Positions 12,701-22,039 of a stretch of 64,000 nucleotides of DNA are shown in pieces. Source of the stretch: Chrysophaeum taylorii (lineage: Eukaryota; Sar; Pelagophyceae; Pelagomonadales; Pelagomonadaceae). The stretch lies in the NCBI GenBank assembly GCA_029834535.1, contig JAQMWT010000129.1, forward strand, positions 1-64,000, in the 5' to 3' direction. The notes beneath the pieces were generated by a model that ran no database searches, was not told the origin of the DNA, and worked only from the letters and a program-made list of their open reading frames with translations. The position numbers were made by a program, and so were the translations under genes. How positions within the stretch are numbered: the first letter of the stretch is position 1; each line of letters opens with the position of its first letter.

Positions 12701-15554
12701 CGTCCATGTAAAAGGAAGCCTGGCCACCGTCTGAATACACCGGCGAATGTTCGATGAACCCGACCGCACCCTCGTGACCGAAGATAGCATCGAAGTCGAC
12801 GTTCCCATCCGAGTCTAAGAATGTGTCCTCTGACGGGAAGAAGGTGAGCCAGCCGTAGCCTGCGCCCAGAAACAGCCCCGTGTTGTACGAGGCCGCGAAA
12901 ATCTTCTCCTGGACGCGCGGGTAAGTCGCTATGAGGATGATGTTGGTGTCAAGAGACGCGACTGACTCGAGGATGTCGGTACCAGTGATGTCCCCGGCGT
13001 CGAAGGCCTCGAGCGAGAATGCGACTCCCACGTTCACCCCGTCGATCTTGGTCGTGGCCCCACAGGTGTAGTTGGCCCCCGAGACGCAGATGCCACCACC
13101 GAGAATGAGGTGCTCGTCCGAGTGAAAATTGTCGACGAACGCCTGCGCGCCCTCCTGGCCCCACTGCGTGTCGTCGTGTATGACTATCAGCCGTGTCCAG
13201 TACGACTCGGCGTACTTCGAAATCGCGACGCCGACTTCGGATTTGGAGGTAGCGACGCGCACGAGGTACGGGTAGATCGCCTCGTCACTAAGTGACGGTG
13301 CTGTCGCCTCGGGAGATATGACCACGTACGGTTCGGATTGGCCCGTTTGAGCCGCAAACGCCGCGAGTGCGTCGGTTGACGAGACCGCAGCCACGTCGTC
13401 CGAGCACGTCGGCATAACTAGCGAGATGGACTCGCCTTCCAGAGTCGACGCGAGCGCGACCAAGCCATCAAACGCCCTGCCCTCGACGCAACCGACCGTC
13501 ACATCGTGCGCAACGAGCCTGACATTTGGAACGAGTTGGTTATACAACAACGAGCCATCGCGGTCGTTCAAGATAGCGATTGCGTTCAGGGCATGATCGC
13601 ATTGCTCACGGCGAACGATTGACCCCCCGCACAGCACTGCGACGTGGACCTTGATGAATTCATCAGACTCCTGAGATATGCGCGCAGGGACCGTCGAGTT
13701 GGAAAAGCCACCCGCGATGTTGTAAGCGGTGGTAGCATCGAGTGCGACATCTTCGGTCGGATAGAACGTCTGCATGTAGGCCGAGACGGCACTCCAGTGC
13801 GCGACGCCGAGCTCGACAACGTCGGCGTCCTCGAAGATGTCAGCGTATATGGAGCCGGTGTCGTGCACGTTTGTGAGGAGTCGACTCGAGCCCGCGACCG
13901 AGTAGTTGCGGTTGTCGTCGAGCTCGATACCATCGATGAGGATGTTGTCGTCGATCGTGGGGACTTCAGACAAAAAGAACCACGTGGTCTCCACCGACGA
14001 CGACACCTGGAGGAAGTAACGACCCTTGTAGACATCCAGCGACAGCGAGTCGGACGAGTAGTCGTCGTCATCATCGTCGATGTGAGGTGCCTCGACGTCG
14101 AGACGTTTGATCGAACGCTGTAAAGTGTCGCGGATAGACCTTCCGAGAACGTTCCTGAGCACGACGATCTCGTCGCCCAAATCGGGCACGAGGTTGATGA
14201 TGTCGGCTTTGGTGACCGCGCCGTTCCCGAGGGAGGCGCCCAGCGCTCCGGCGGTGACAAATGCAACATCGGCGTCCGCGTACCACATGAGAGCATCCGC
14301 GACAAAATCGCCGGCCTGGCACTCGGCGACCTCGCAGCCGCACAACGGAGTTTCTGAGGTCAAGAGTGTCGTGCAGTCCGCGTCCTGGATGAGCTGGGTG
14401 GCGTCGAGGGTCGATGCCAAGTAACCGGCGTGCCCCAACACATGATCCGCCAAAGTTTGATCCACCGTTGCTTTAAGGTCGTCGAGCTCCTCGCGGATCG
14501 ACGCGTCTTCCGGCGCTTCGCAATTCAATTCAATCACGCCACGGCTTGAGGTATCGGGCTGGTACTGCCCCACCGAGTTGAAGGACATGGTCGTGTTCAT
14601 GAGCGTAACACCCCTCGGCCTCGAGTCCGTAACGGCGAACCCGACCTTGTTGAGCGCCCAGTTTTCGAAAGTTTGAAAACGGTCTTCTTCGGCATAGCTC
14701 CGTCCAATCTCCGATGTGCCGTCGAGAAAAATTACGTCGGGGAGGAAGAAGTTGAGGGCAAACGAGTAGGTGATTTGTTGATCTCTGAGATAATCATCGT
14801 CGACAGAGAACAACATGTCGTCGTCGGCTCTCGCGACTATTCCCTCGAGCGTAGCATCGGAGATGCTGGAGACCGCGATGGCGAGAATATCCGGCACGCC
14901 AACCGAAAGCAGCATCTCGGACAGCGTGAACGACACAGCGCGCTCATACCCAATAACACGCGCGGCGTAGTGCGGCGAGACGCGCTCGAGCTCGAAGCCG
15001 TCGATCATATGATATACGCCCATCCTCACGTCATCGAACACCGTGAACACGGAAAATTTACGGACGTGCGACGAATTCAAGTATGGATCGTCTGTCAGGT
15101 CGAGGTTTGAAACGACCGCCACGGAACCGGTACGCGCCAAGTGCTCCGCGAGCGCCTTGCCACCAGTCGGCTCGTCGGCGGTCACCCCGGCAGCGAAATC
15201 GCGCGGGTTGAGGCATCGAGCTTCGAAATTGAGACTGCGATACAGCTCGTTCGCCGCTGCGTCGCCAAACGTCGGGTAAAACAGCCCCGATCCGAAAAAC
15301 CACCCGCCTAAGTCGATTGCCACCACGGCATCTTTGCCCTCCAACAAGGCTTCCTCGCGCCGTGCGGCGATGGCCCCCGCGCGCCTAGCTGCCCCCCCAT
15401 CGCACTCACACGGCGACCTTTCGTACGCCTCCAGCGAACATTCCGAACCGTTCTGTGCAATGGGATAGTGCGCGCCGCGGACGGCCGACGACACCACCAC
15501 CTCGATATCGTAGGCTTGAGCGCCGAGGCACGACAAGAGCAAAACAAGAGTCAT
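9726..15554 (-). CDS. single-pass receptor-like protein with pseudo-5'-nucleotidase, ANF-receptor, WWE and PARP (mono-ART) domains
   Basis: The protein has 1942 residues from the Met that opens a clean signal peptide (MTLVLLLSCLGAQA); an in-frame Met 20 codons upstream would spoil it. Residues about 15-370 resemble a 5'-nucleotidase metallophosphatase domain, but the usual D-H, AGD and GNHE metal-ligand motifs are not seen (for example IDLGGWFFGSG and LNPRDFAAG stand in their places). Residues about 395-630 match the 5'-nucleotidase C-terminal domain (QAGDFVADALMWYADADVAF). Residues about 633-1055 look like a periplasmic-binding/ANF-receptor ligand domain. One membrane span lies at about 1195-1220 (LIFSLVIAMVAFVMTLACLC). 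Inside follow two WWE-like domains (about 1327-1600), an SH3-like segment, and a PARP catalytic domain at about 1800-1925 with YHGT, GRGVYFA and FVTYNDHQAYPAYLV. This last resembles the PARP10/14/15 mono-ADP-ribosyltransferase class. No intron is needed. Ligand sensing outside coupled to ADP-ribosylation inside is inference. Confidence 0.85.
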   Translation of the reverse strand: MTLVLLLSCLGAQAYDIEVVVSSAVRGAHYPIAQNGSECSLEAYERSPCECDGGAARRAGAIAARREEALLEGKDAVVAIDLGGWFFGSGLFYPTFGDAAANELYRSLNFEARCLNPRDFAAGVTADEPTGGKALAEHLARTGSVAVVSNLDLTDDPYLNSSHVRKFSVFTVFDDVRMGVYHMIDGFELERVSPHYAARVIGYERAVSFTLSEMLLSVGVPDILAIAVSSISDATLEGIVARADDDMLFSVDDDYLRDQQITYSFALNFFLPDVIFLDGTSEIGRSYAEEDRFQTFENWALNKVGFAVTDSRPRGVTLMNTTMSFNSVGQYQPDTSSRGVIELNCEAPEDASIREELDDLKATVDQTLADHVLGHAGYLASTLDATQLIQDADCTTLLTSETPLCGCEVAECQAGDFVADALMWYADADVAFVTAGALGASLGNGAVTKADIINLVPDLGDEIVVLRNVLGRSIRDTLQRSIKRLDVEAPHIDDDDDDYSSDSLSLDVYKGRYFLQVSSSVETTWFFLSEVPTIDDNILIDGIELDDNRNYSVAGSSRLLTNVHDTGSIYADIFEDADVVELGVAHWSAVSAYMQTFYPTEDVALDATTAYNIAGGFSNSTVPARISQESDEFIKVHVAVLCGGSIVRREQCDHALNAIAILNDRDGSLLYNQLVPNVRLVAHDVTVGCVEGRAFDGLVALASTLEGESISLVMPTCSDDVAAVSSTDALAAFAAQTGQSEPYVVISPEATAPSLSDEAIYPYLVRVATSKSEVGVAISKYAESYWTRLIVIHDDTQWGQEGAQAFVDNFHSDEHLILGGGICVSGANYTCGATTKIDGVNVGVAFSLEAFDAGDITGTDILESVASLDTNIILIATYPRVQEKIFAASYNTGLFLGAGYGWLTFFPSEDTFLDSDGNVDFDAIFGHEGAVGFIEHSPVYSDGGQASFYMDAWASGASVEACTDRSIVAGTSLIYEDGELTEYGEASENDFVYVSEDRSKYCDVDGNPYTIYGYGAFWFDAVFIYVLGLDKFMKSSTTEIASAHDFLAADIYAQILALEPHSGVSGTVVLSPETGDRLGRIDVNNMQITNREFRRLENEENKEQTVSSSLSRTSSSDSLLARKQRRDDVQRAVPLTNAFAEFIIVGEYDVSEQSSTLFGTVIWPGRVTTVPIDFVSDDVDDAVTDDEKEPQVSRTLIFSLVIAMVAFVMTLACLCVAAGYVFRLQDFRHRKALVASLRAYEVVEPFDPEQHEEKTVHVLEKRGAEDIFGKGDVSTLITAFSFRNESEYRKLPFATSDDIPGWGDSQSTSLLQEDTKDQGFRRGGATAGGVFKLEMWWWEEDSERLKTTSRQEEKVSFLDKGTPLPEDVEPAWVAYDEVVQDQLSELYWRFCQLPEAVREQLKSQSRGDDDEDDEMATSARNIVAGVDAADYTLIVRPTSTTNIPEQPSVDTVSVRRTESKEPESKSELANTTTSTAANGKWLEINIATMTQRNLKTGKCRKVRMDPDSREVEFTWYWRENFRNMAKWRNAATRSGTLWVRYEDPQVQRKLSEVYLARRRRQAKSSTVKIDAYNELTTSALEYKYEIDVGTMWQTKVETGFRRPVCVMMEATRGSNVRTGGSNALVKGVPTVKGMPRDIQGRECLTLTTGMLVSVVYEHEAGEWAFGREIHNMNEVLDNAGWFPVSCVRECDHSVSVVPDATALRDFKFLLPPKSWTTTTMTDESQCHTIKLGAGRAPAKERAEILRAFDPNYYDVVSVERIQNVSLWRPYATKRMTILEREGLTPDRRLLKDNNGFDPKVEIFPVYHGTTGEAAGKIVEQGFNRDFCSKSAQHGRGVYFAVDADYSCFPKYSPPDKDGVQNVFVCRIIVGRYTKGVADSVVPPALEGNPNQRYDTTVDNEFHPSIFVTYNDHQAYPAYLVRFTSKTEEVHDITMEGDASPLL

Positions 15555-16217
15555 ACCGCATACGTTCTTTGAAACCGGTTGTGGCGATTTTTCGTTGAAG
15601 GGGTCATGGAACAAGTACGACGTCCCGAGGTGTGGATAAGTTTTGTCGATTTGTCTATATTTGCGGACATTTCCGGCCGTTAAAAGTCTTTCCGAACAAG
15701 GAGTAGAGGGGAAGGACCGGGTGAAGAGTTGCGAAGCCCAAGGAATAGTCGGATCTAACTAATCCGCCCTTGCCCTAATTGCGATTTCCCCTTACTAAAA
15801 ACTTCGGGCCGCGAAAGCACGCGATCGGTGCAGGGCTCCGCCCGCCGGACTTTGCGTCCACGGGAACTTCACGACCTCATCTGTCGGTCAGGCCAAAGTC
15901 CGGCGGACAGACGGTGCTAATCAGACCGTGCTGTCGCCGCGTCCTTATGGCACTTCTCGCAACAGCCGCGGATGATATTTTGGCGGCAGCGACGGCATTA
16001 GACACCGAACGCTGGTGGGAAATCGACGTTGGCTTCGCACGACGCGTTGGTGCGAGTCTAAATCTCACTGTCGACTACGAAATACTCAACGCCGCGCTCA
16101 CTCCCGGGCTGGCCGGTTAGCACCCGGAAAGTCCGCGCTGGGATGGGGTTCGCTCAATTTGGGCAGAACGCGACGGACAGGTCGATTGTTCGTTGACCGA
16201 CACGTTCGCGGCCTGCG
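15555..16217. other. 5' flank of the receptor gene, no gene recognised
   Basis: This holds the presumed promoter of the receptor gene. A short plus-strand frame (15779-16120) has no family likeness. Nothing else is supported. Confidence 0.4.
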
Positions 16218-16406
16218 ACGCTTTTGCACGACTTCGCACAAGACCGCGCGCAGTGGCGCTCCGCCATCAACCAGTCCTCGTCACTCGCCTTTGCCCCAGC
16301 TGCGTGATTTTCCTATGTTATTCCGGATCGGCTCCTGCCGGTCCGGCCTGGCTCCCATGCTCTGGCTCCCATGCCACGGGAGAGGTCTGGAATTAGTTAA
16401 GTTAGC
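16218..16406 (-). repeat. dispersed CTAACTAA/hairpin repeat, copy a
   Basis: This is the reverse complement of 36382-36565. Both share the GAGGTCTG/CAGACCTC block, an inverted repeat around GACCGGCAGGAGCCGGTC, and a CGCGCGGTCTTGTGCGAGGT block. Shorter copies lie at 37998-38088 and 42822-42902. Confidence 0.75.
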
Positions 16407-16420
16407 ACTCACTAGAGATC

Positions 16421-17205
16421 TTGGTCCGACTCTTCGAAGGCACCACCGCAAAGATGCGGCTGGTCGGAGGCACTGGTCGTACTGCAGTAACCCGACGAAG
16501 TTCACGGGCAACCCCCCCCCGCCGTCTTCATTGTCAATGCGGCGCAGGCGGAAGCCGCGAGACCAGCCACCTGCCCACCTGTCCGGCCTGGGACTGGCCG
16601 AATACAACGACGTGGGCCATCCTCTCGGAGTACGGCGCTTACTGGCCTGACCCAGTGCCGAGTACGAACAAGAGGCGGGCTCAGTCGACGCCGAGCAAAG
16701 CACCGCCAAAGTCGGACGAGGAGTACGACGACACGCCGTCGCCAGCCCCGTACCGGCAACCCGAGGCCATCATGGCAAAGCCCAAGCTCGAAGCCTAGGA
16801 TCACTCAACGGAGATCGCGAGGCTGAGAGCGCGCGTCAGGCACCTCGAGTACGAGAAAGAGGACGTTAAGACCAAGCTGCAGCAGAGCTAGCCGCCTACC
16901 ACCAGGTCGACGATCTTCAAGTCGAAGTACGCCGGCATCGAGAGCTCGTGACCTTCAACGCCAGCACGATAAAGAAGCAGGAGTGCGAGCTCGAGGCGCT
17001 GTTTCGAGCTGCTGATGGAGCTCGACGCCGAGTCGAGATTTTGTCAGAGGTGCGCGTCCGGGATGCCGAGGCCCGCGCCTCGGAGGCGGAGGTGCGCGCC
17101 TGGGACGCCGAGGCCCGCGCCTCAGCGGCCCAGGCGAAGTTCTTGGCGGAGGTCAATGGAGGCTTGAGTTCGATGAAATTATCGGGGGGGTCGACAGGGA
17201 ACTGA
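16421..17205 (+). pseudogene. broken coiled-coil protein gene
   Basis: Successive plus-strand pieces read like one protein tail. A Pro/Ser-rich section (KRRAQSTPSKAPPKSDEEYD) ends at a stop near 16798. Then come helical heptads (TEIARLRARVRHLEYEKEDV) ended by another stop near 16890, then a frame from about 16914 with repeated DAEARASEAEVRAWDAEARA. Stops separate the pieces, and the 5' end is replaced by the repeat at 16218-16406. The family is unknown. Confidence 0.45.
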
Positions 17206-17272
17206 TTGAAGGATTCCGTCATTGGCCGAGCCGAGGGAACTGATTGAAGGATTCCGTCATTGGCCGAGCCGA
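17197..17272. repeat. 38-bp tandem duplication
   Basis: Two adjacent identical copies of a 38-bp unit starting GGGAACTGATTGAAGGATTC, at 17197 and 17235, at the 3' end of the broken coiled-coil gene. Confidence 0.9.
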
Positions 17273-17283
17273 TCCTAACTACT

Positions 17284-17797
17284 AATCGACAGATGTTTGT
17301 CTGTTTGTCTGTTTGTTACTACTAATCGACAGATGTTTGTCTGTTTGTTTGTTTGTTTGTTTGTTTGTTTGTTTGTTTGTTTGTTTGTTTGTTTGTTTGT
17401 TTGTTTGTTTGTTTGTTTGTTTGTTTGTTTGTTTGTTTGTTTGTTTGTTTGTTTGTTTGTTTGTTTGTTTGTTTGTTTGTTTGTTTGTTTGTTTGTTTGT
17501 TTGTTTGTTTGTTTGTTTGTTTGTTTGTTTGTTTGTTTGTTTGTTTGTTTGTTTGTTTGTTTTTTTGTTTTTTTGTTTTTTTGTTTTTTTGTTTTTTTTG
17601 TTTTTTTGTTTTTTTGTTTTTTTGTTTTTTTGTTTGTTTTGTTTTTTTGTTTTTTTGTTTTTTTGTTTGTTTTGTTTGTTTTGTTTGTTTGTTTGTTTGT
17701 TTGTTTGTTTGTTTGTTTGTTTGTTTGTTTGTTTGTTTGTTTGTTTGTTTGTTTGTTTGTTTGTTTGTTTGTTTGTTTGTTTGTTTGTTTGTCTTTA
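17284..17797. repeat. (TTTG)n microsatellite with a TTTTTTTG block
   Basis: About 500 bp of TTTG, interrupted at 17560-17690 by longer T runs (TTTTTTTG and TTTTTTTTG). It reads through as Phe-Val-Cys-Leu repeats in plus-strand frames, which are not genes. It is flanked by ACTACTAATCGACAGATG on the left and CTTTAAATGTCGACTGC on the right, the same border motifs seen around the Helitron units. Confidence 0.95.
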
Positions 17798-17862
17798 AAT
17801 GTCGACTGCTAAGAGGGGGGTGTGTGTGGGGAGCATGAAGGATGTGGGTGGGTTTGTGGGGT
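17788..17862 (+). repeat. CTTTAAATGTCGACTGC border module
   Basis: A module of about 70 bp: CTTTAAATGTCGACTGCTAA, a G run, then a GT-rich tail. Copies lie at 38091-38137 and 38151-38218 (plus), 9095-9167, 19040-19075 and 59262-59300 (minus), with a diverged copy at 36266-36360. The repeated association with Helitron unit ends suggests an element border. Confidence 0.7.
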
Positions 17863-18369
17863 AGGAGGAATTGTCCACCGATTTAGGGTATGGATGGAGG
17901 ACCACTGTCTGGCTCTCGCTCCTACCTGATCCTTACTCTCGCGCCTACCTGATCCTTACCCTAAATCGACGCACAAACAAACAGACAAGCAGACAGACAA
18001 ACATCTGTCGATTAGTAGTTAAGATAAGACAAGTGCAGGCCAGTAAGTTCACCTAGTCCCAATCTCTAACCCTAGTAAGTTCAGGTCTGGTCCCAGTAAG
18101 TTCACCTGGTCAGTTAGTTCACTTAGTCCCAATCTCTATCCCGGCGTAAACCCACTCGTGCTCACACCCACTCACCCCACTCTCCTTTGAGCTCGTCGCT
18201 CCCACCCCCGCTAATCTAAGCTGCTTTGATCCGCACGCGACGCCAACCTTTGAGTTTGAGTTGTCAAAAAACTCCAGTAAGCCCACCTGGTCTCAATAAG
18301 TTCACCTGCACTCAGTTCACCTAGTCCCAATGTCTAGACGCAGTAAGTTCACCTGGTCCCAGTAAGTTC

Positions 18370-18990
18370 ACCTACAGTGCGCGTGTAGACGCCGGGAGGG
18401 GGCTTATCGGTATTGCGCAGCACGTGTGGGGTAGGGTGGAGTCGTCGACTCAGAAGAGCATATCCTCGGGGTTGCCGATCGACAGAGAGCCACGTAGAGC
18501 TGGACGTGACAGAAGACGGGCTTGGGCGAGAGGACGCCGACCTCGCGGGGCGTCTGGCCCTGGCTCTTGTCGATCGTTTGGCGTCGGCGGGCCTTAAGGG
18601 ATACAGGTTGGAGGAGCCTCGGTGACACCACACGATCGATCATGTATCTGGTACCGTTGCAGTGGCCGTGCGACGGGTCGAGGTTGCGAAGACTTTAAGC
18701 TCGCGATCAAAGTCAGCATGCCGTTGGTTGTCAGGGAGTTGAAAACTCGACTGTTAAGAGCGAGGCGTCGTCTTCCGACCCAACCTAGTCGGCCGAAAAG
18801 AACTCCGACGCCTCGTCTCCGGGAAAAAAAGGCCGCGGTCACGCGCGCGTTGTCAGCATCGACAACATCGTTTCGACGGGGCGTGAGAATGGCGCGCTGA
18901 AAGAGCCGCCGCGGGTCGTGGAAACAGTCTGCGAGGTCGCCGCAGACGGCTTGGAGGATCAATGTCTGGCTTCCGGGCCTACATGATCCT
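18370..18990 (-). pseudogene. Helitron Pif1-like helicase fragment, copy 2
   Basis: Minus-strand pieces include DPRRLFQRAILTPRRNDVVD and NSLTTNGMLTLIASL, then, after a frame change, KSQGQTPREVGVLSPKPVFC with HVQLYVALCRS. These match the last helicase motifs of Helitron transposases in order. It covers only about the last 200 residues; the Rep domain and the helicase N-terminus are absent. Confidence 0.75.
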
Positions 18991-19112
18991 TACCCTAAAT
19001 CGGTGGACAAACAGACAAACAGACAGACAGACAAACACACACCCCCCCCTCTTAGCAGTCGACATTTAAAGACAGACAGACAAACATCTGTCGATTAGTA
19101 GTTAGGAAGAAA

Positions 19113-19738
19113 GATCATGTAGGCCCGCGAGCCAGACATTGATCCTCCAAGCCGTGTGCGGCGACCTCGCAGACTATTTCCACGACCCGCGGCGGCTCTT
19201 TCAGCGCGCCATTCTCACGCCCCGTCGAAACGATGTTGTCGATGCTGACAACGCGCGCATGACCGCGCCCTTTTTTTCCTGGAGACGAGGCGTCGGAGTT
19301 CTTTTTGGCCGACTAGGTTGGGTCGGAAGACGACGCCTCGCTCTTTACAGTCGAGTTTTCAACTCCCTGACAACCAACGGCATGCTGACTTTGATCTCGA
19401 GCTTAAAGTCTTCGCAACCTCGACCCGTCGCACGGCCACTGTAACGGTACCACATACATGATTGATCGTGTCGTTGTCACCGAGGCTCCTCCAACCTGTA
19501 TCCCTTAAGGCCCGCCTACGCCAAACGATCAACAAGAGCCAGGGCCAGACGCCCCGCGAGGTCCGCGTCCTCTTGCCCACAAGCCCGTCTTCTGTCAAGT
19601 CCAGCTCTACGTGGCTCTCTGTCGATCGGCATCTCCGAGGATATACTCATCTGGGTCGACGACTCCACCCTACCCCACACGTGCTGCGCAATACCGATAA
19701 GCCCCCTCCCGGCGTCTACACGCGCACTGTAGGTTAAC
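19113..19738 (+). pseudogene. Helitron Pif1-like helicase fragment, copy 3
   Basis: Plus-strand pieces in order: GDLADYFHDPRRLFQRAILT, NSLTTNGMLTLISSL, then in another frame HCNGTTYMIDRVVVT (the family's CNGT box), then TINKSQGQTPREVRVLLPTS. It mirrors copy 2 across a short spacer. The two frame changes are shared with the other copies. Confidence 0.75.
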
Positions 19739-21315
19739 TTACTGGGACCACGTGAACTTACTGGGGTTTGAGATTGGGACTAGGTGAACTGAGTGACCAG
19801 GTGAACTTACTGGGACCAGGTGAACATAGTGGGGTTTTTAGAGTAAAGGGTTTTTAGAGTAAACTCAAAGGTTGGCGGCGCGTGCGGATCAAAGCAGCTT
19901 AGATTGGCGGAGGCGAGAGCGACGAGCTCAAAGGAGTTGGTGTGAGCTAGGTGAACTTACTGACCAGGTGAACTTCTACGAAACTGGAACCAGGTGAACT
20001 TACTTGTCTGTCTGTCTGTCTGTCCCTCGAGTTAGGGTAAGGATCAGGTAGGCGCGAGAGTAAGGATCAGGTAGGCGCGAGAGCCAGGCATTGATCCTCC
20101 AAGCCGTCCACGGCGACCTCGGAGACTATTTCCACGACGCGCGGCGGCTCTTTCAGCGCGCCATTCTCACGCCCCGTCGAAACGATGTTGTCGATGCTGA
20201 CAACGCGCGCGTGACCGCGGCTTTTTTTCGGAGACGAGGCGTCGGAGTTCTTTTCGGCCGACTAGGTTGGGTCGGAAGACGACGCCTCGCTCTCAAGAGT
20301 CGAGTTTTGAACTCCCTGACAACCAACGGCATGCTGACTTTGATCGCGAGCTTAAAGTCTTCGCAACCTCGACCCGTCGCACGGCCACTGTAACGGTACC
20401 ACATACATGATTGATCGTGTCGTTGTCACCGAGGCTCCTCCAACCTGTATCCCTTAAGGCCCGCCTACGCCAAACGATCACCAAGAGCCAGGGCCAGACG
20501 CCCCGCGAGGTCGGCGTCCTCTTGGCGAAGCCCGTCTTCTGTCACGTCCAGCTCTACGTGGCTCTCTGTCGATCGGCAACCCCGAGGATATCCTCTTCTT
20601 GGTCGACGACTCCACCCTACTCCACACGTGCTGCGCAATACCGATCAGCCCCCTCCCGGCGTCTGCACGCGCACTGTAGGTGAACTTACTGGGACCAGGT
20701 GAACTTACTGGGGTTAGAGATTGGGACTAGGTGAGCGGAGTGACCAGGTGAACTTACTGGGGCCAAGTGAACTTACAGGGGTTTTAAGAGTGAACGCAAA
20801 GGCTAGCGGCGTGTACGGGTAAAAGCGGCTTAGATTGGCGGAGGTGAGAGCGACGAGCTCGAAGGAGAGTGGGGTGAGTGGGTGTGAGCACGAGCGGGTT
20901 TACGCCGAACTTACTGGGGTTAGAGATTGGGACTAGGTGAACTTACTGACCAGGTGAACTTACTGGGACCAGGTGAACTTACTGGGGTTAGAGATTGGGA
21001 CTAGGTGAACTTACTGGCCTGCACTTGTTTGTCTTTAAATGTCGACAAGTGCAGGCCAGTAAGTTCACCTACTCCCAATCTCTAACCCCAGTAAGTTCGG
21101 CGTAAACCCAGTCGTGCTCACATCCACTCACCACTCTCCTTTGAGCTCGTCGCTCTCACCCCCGCCAATCTAAGCTGCTTTGATCCGCACACGTCGCTAA
21201 CCTTTGAGTTTACTCTAAAAACCCCAGTAAGCTCACTTGGCCTCAGTAAGTTGACCTGGTCACTAAGTTCACCTAGTCCCAATCTCCAACCCCAGTAAGT
21301 TCAGGCCTTTGGTCC
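19728..21315. repeat. GTGAACTTACTGG minisatellite arrays with embedded promoter-like module
   Basis: Degenerate tandem copies of AGGTGAACTTACTGGGACC and GGGGTTAGAGATTGGGACT occur here around helicase copy 4. The same array in either orientation lies at 7550-7850, 8110-8160, 18027-18370 and 22640-23000. Within the arrays a module of about 100 bp recurs (19850-19940, 20775-20895, 22752-22880; reversed at 7661-7790, 18141-18280, 21101-21230) with core AACTCAAAGGTTGGCGGCG and CAGCTTAGATTGGCGGAGG. Confidence 0.8.
20066..20688 (+). pseudogene. Helitron Pif1-like helicase fragment, copy 4
   Basis: Same motif order as copy 3 (FQRAILTPRRNDVVDADNAR, CNGT box, TITKSQGQTPREVGVLLAKP, HVQLYVALCRS), the C-terminal part in a separate frame. 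It is preceded by a doubled AAGGATCAGGTAGGCGCGAG and followed by the minisatellite. Confidence 0.75.
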
Positions 21316-21329
21316 CAGCAAGTTCACTG

Positions 21330-21900
21330 CGCACGCCGGGAGGGGTGGAGTCGTCGACTCAGAAGAACATATCCTGGGGGTTGCCGATCGACAGAGAGGC
21401 ACGTAGAGCTGGACGTGACAGAAGACGGGCTTGGGCGAGAGTACGCCGACCTCGCGGGGCTTCTGGCCCTGGCTCTTGTCGATCGTTTGGCGTCGGCGGG
21501 CCTTAAGGGATACAGGTTGGAGGAGCCTCGGTGACACCACACGATCGATCATGTATCTGGTACCGTTGCAGTGGCCGTGCGACGGGTCGAGGTTGCGAAG
21601 AGAAGCTCGCGATCAAAGTCAGCATGCCGTTGGTTGTCAGGGAGTTGAAAACTCGACTGTAAAGAGCGAGGCGTCGTCTTCCGACCCAACCTAGTCGGCC
21701 GAAAAGAACTCCGACGCCTCGTCTCCGGGAAAAAGGCCGCGGTCATTCGCGCGCGTCAGCATCGACAACATCGTTTCGACGGGGCGTGAGAATGGCGCGC
21801 TAAAAAGCCGCCGCGGGTCGTGGAAATAGTCTGCGAGGTCGCCGTAGACGGCTTGGAGGATCACTGTCTGGCTCTCGCGCCTACCTGATCCTTACTCTCG
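21330..21900 (-). pseudogene. Helitron Pif1-like helicase fragment, copy 5
   Basis: Minus-strand copy, slightly shortened relative to copies 2-4 near 21600 and 21745. The KSQGQKPREVGVLSPKPVFC segment remains. It forms the left arm of a large inverted repeat with copy 6. Confidence 0.7.
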
Positions 21901-22039
21901 CGCCTACCTGATCCTTACCCTAAAACGAGGGACAGACAAACAGACAGACAAACATCTGTCGATTAGTAGTTAGGACTGCTAAGAGGTCTGTCCCTCGATT
22001 TAGGGTAAGGATCAGGTAGGCGCGAGAGTAAGGATCAGG

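Noticed and set aside
15555-15614. 20-codon N-terminal extension of the receptor-PARP
   Set aside because: It would place charged residues before the signal peptide. The internal Met gives a textbook leader.
17297-17838. Three long frames of Phe-Val-Cys-Leu repeats
   Set aside because: They are translations of the TTTG microsatellite in all three plus frames.
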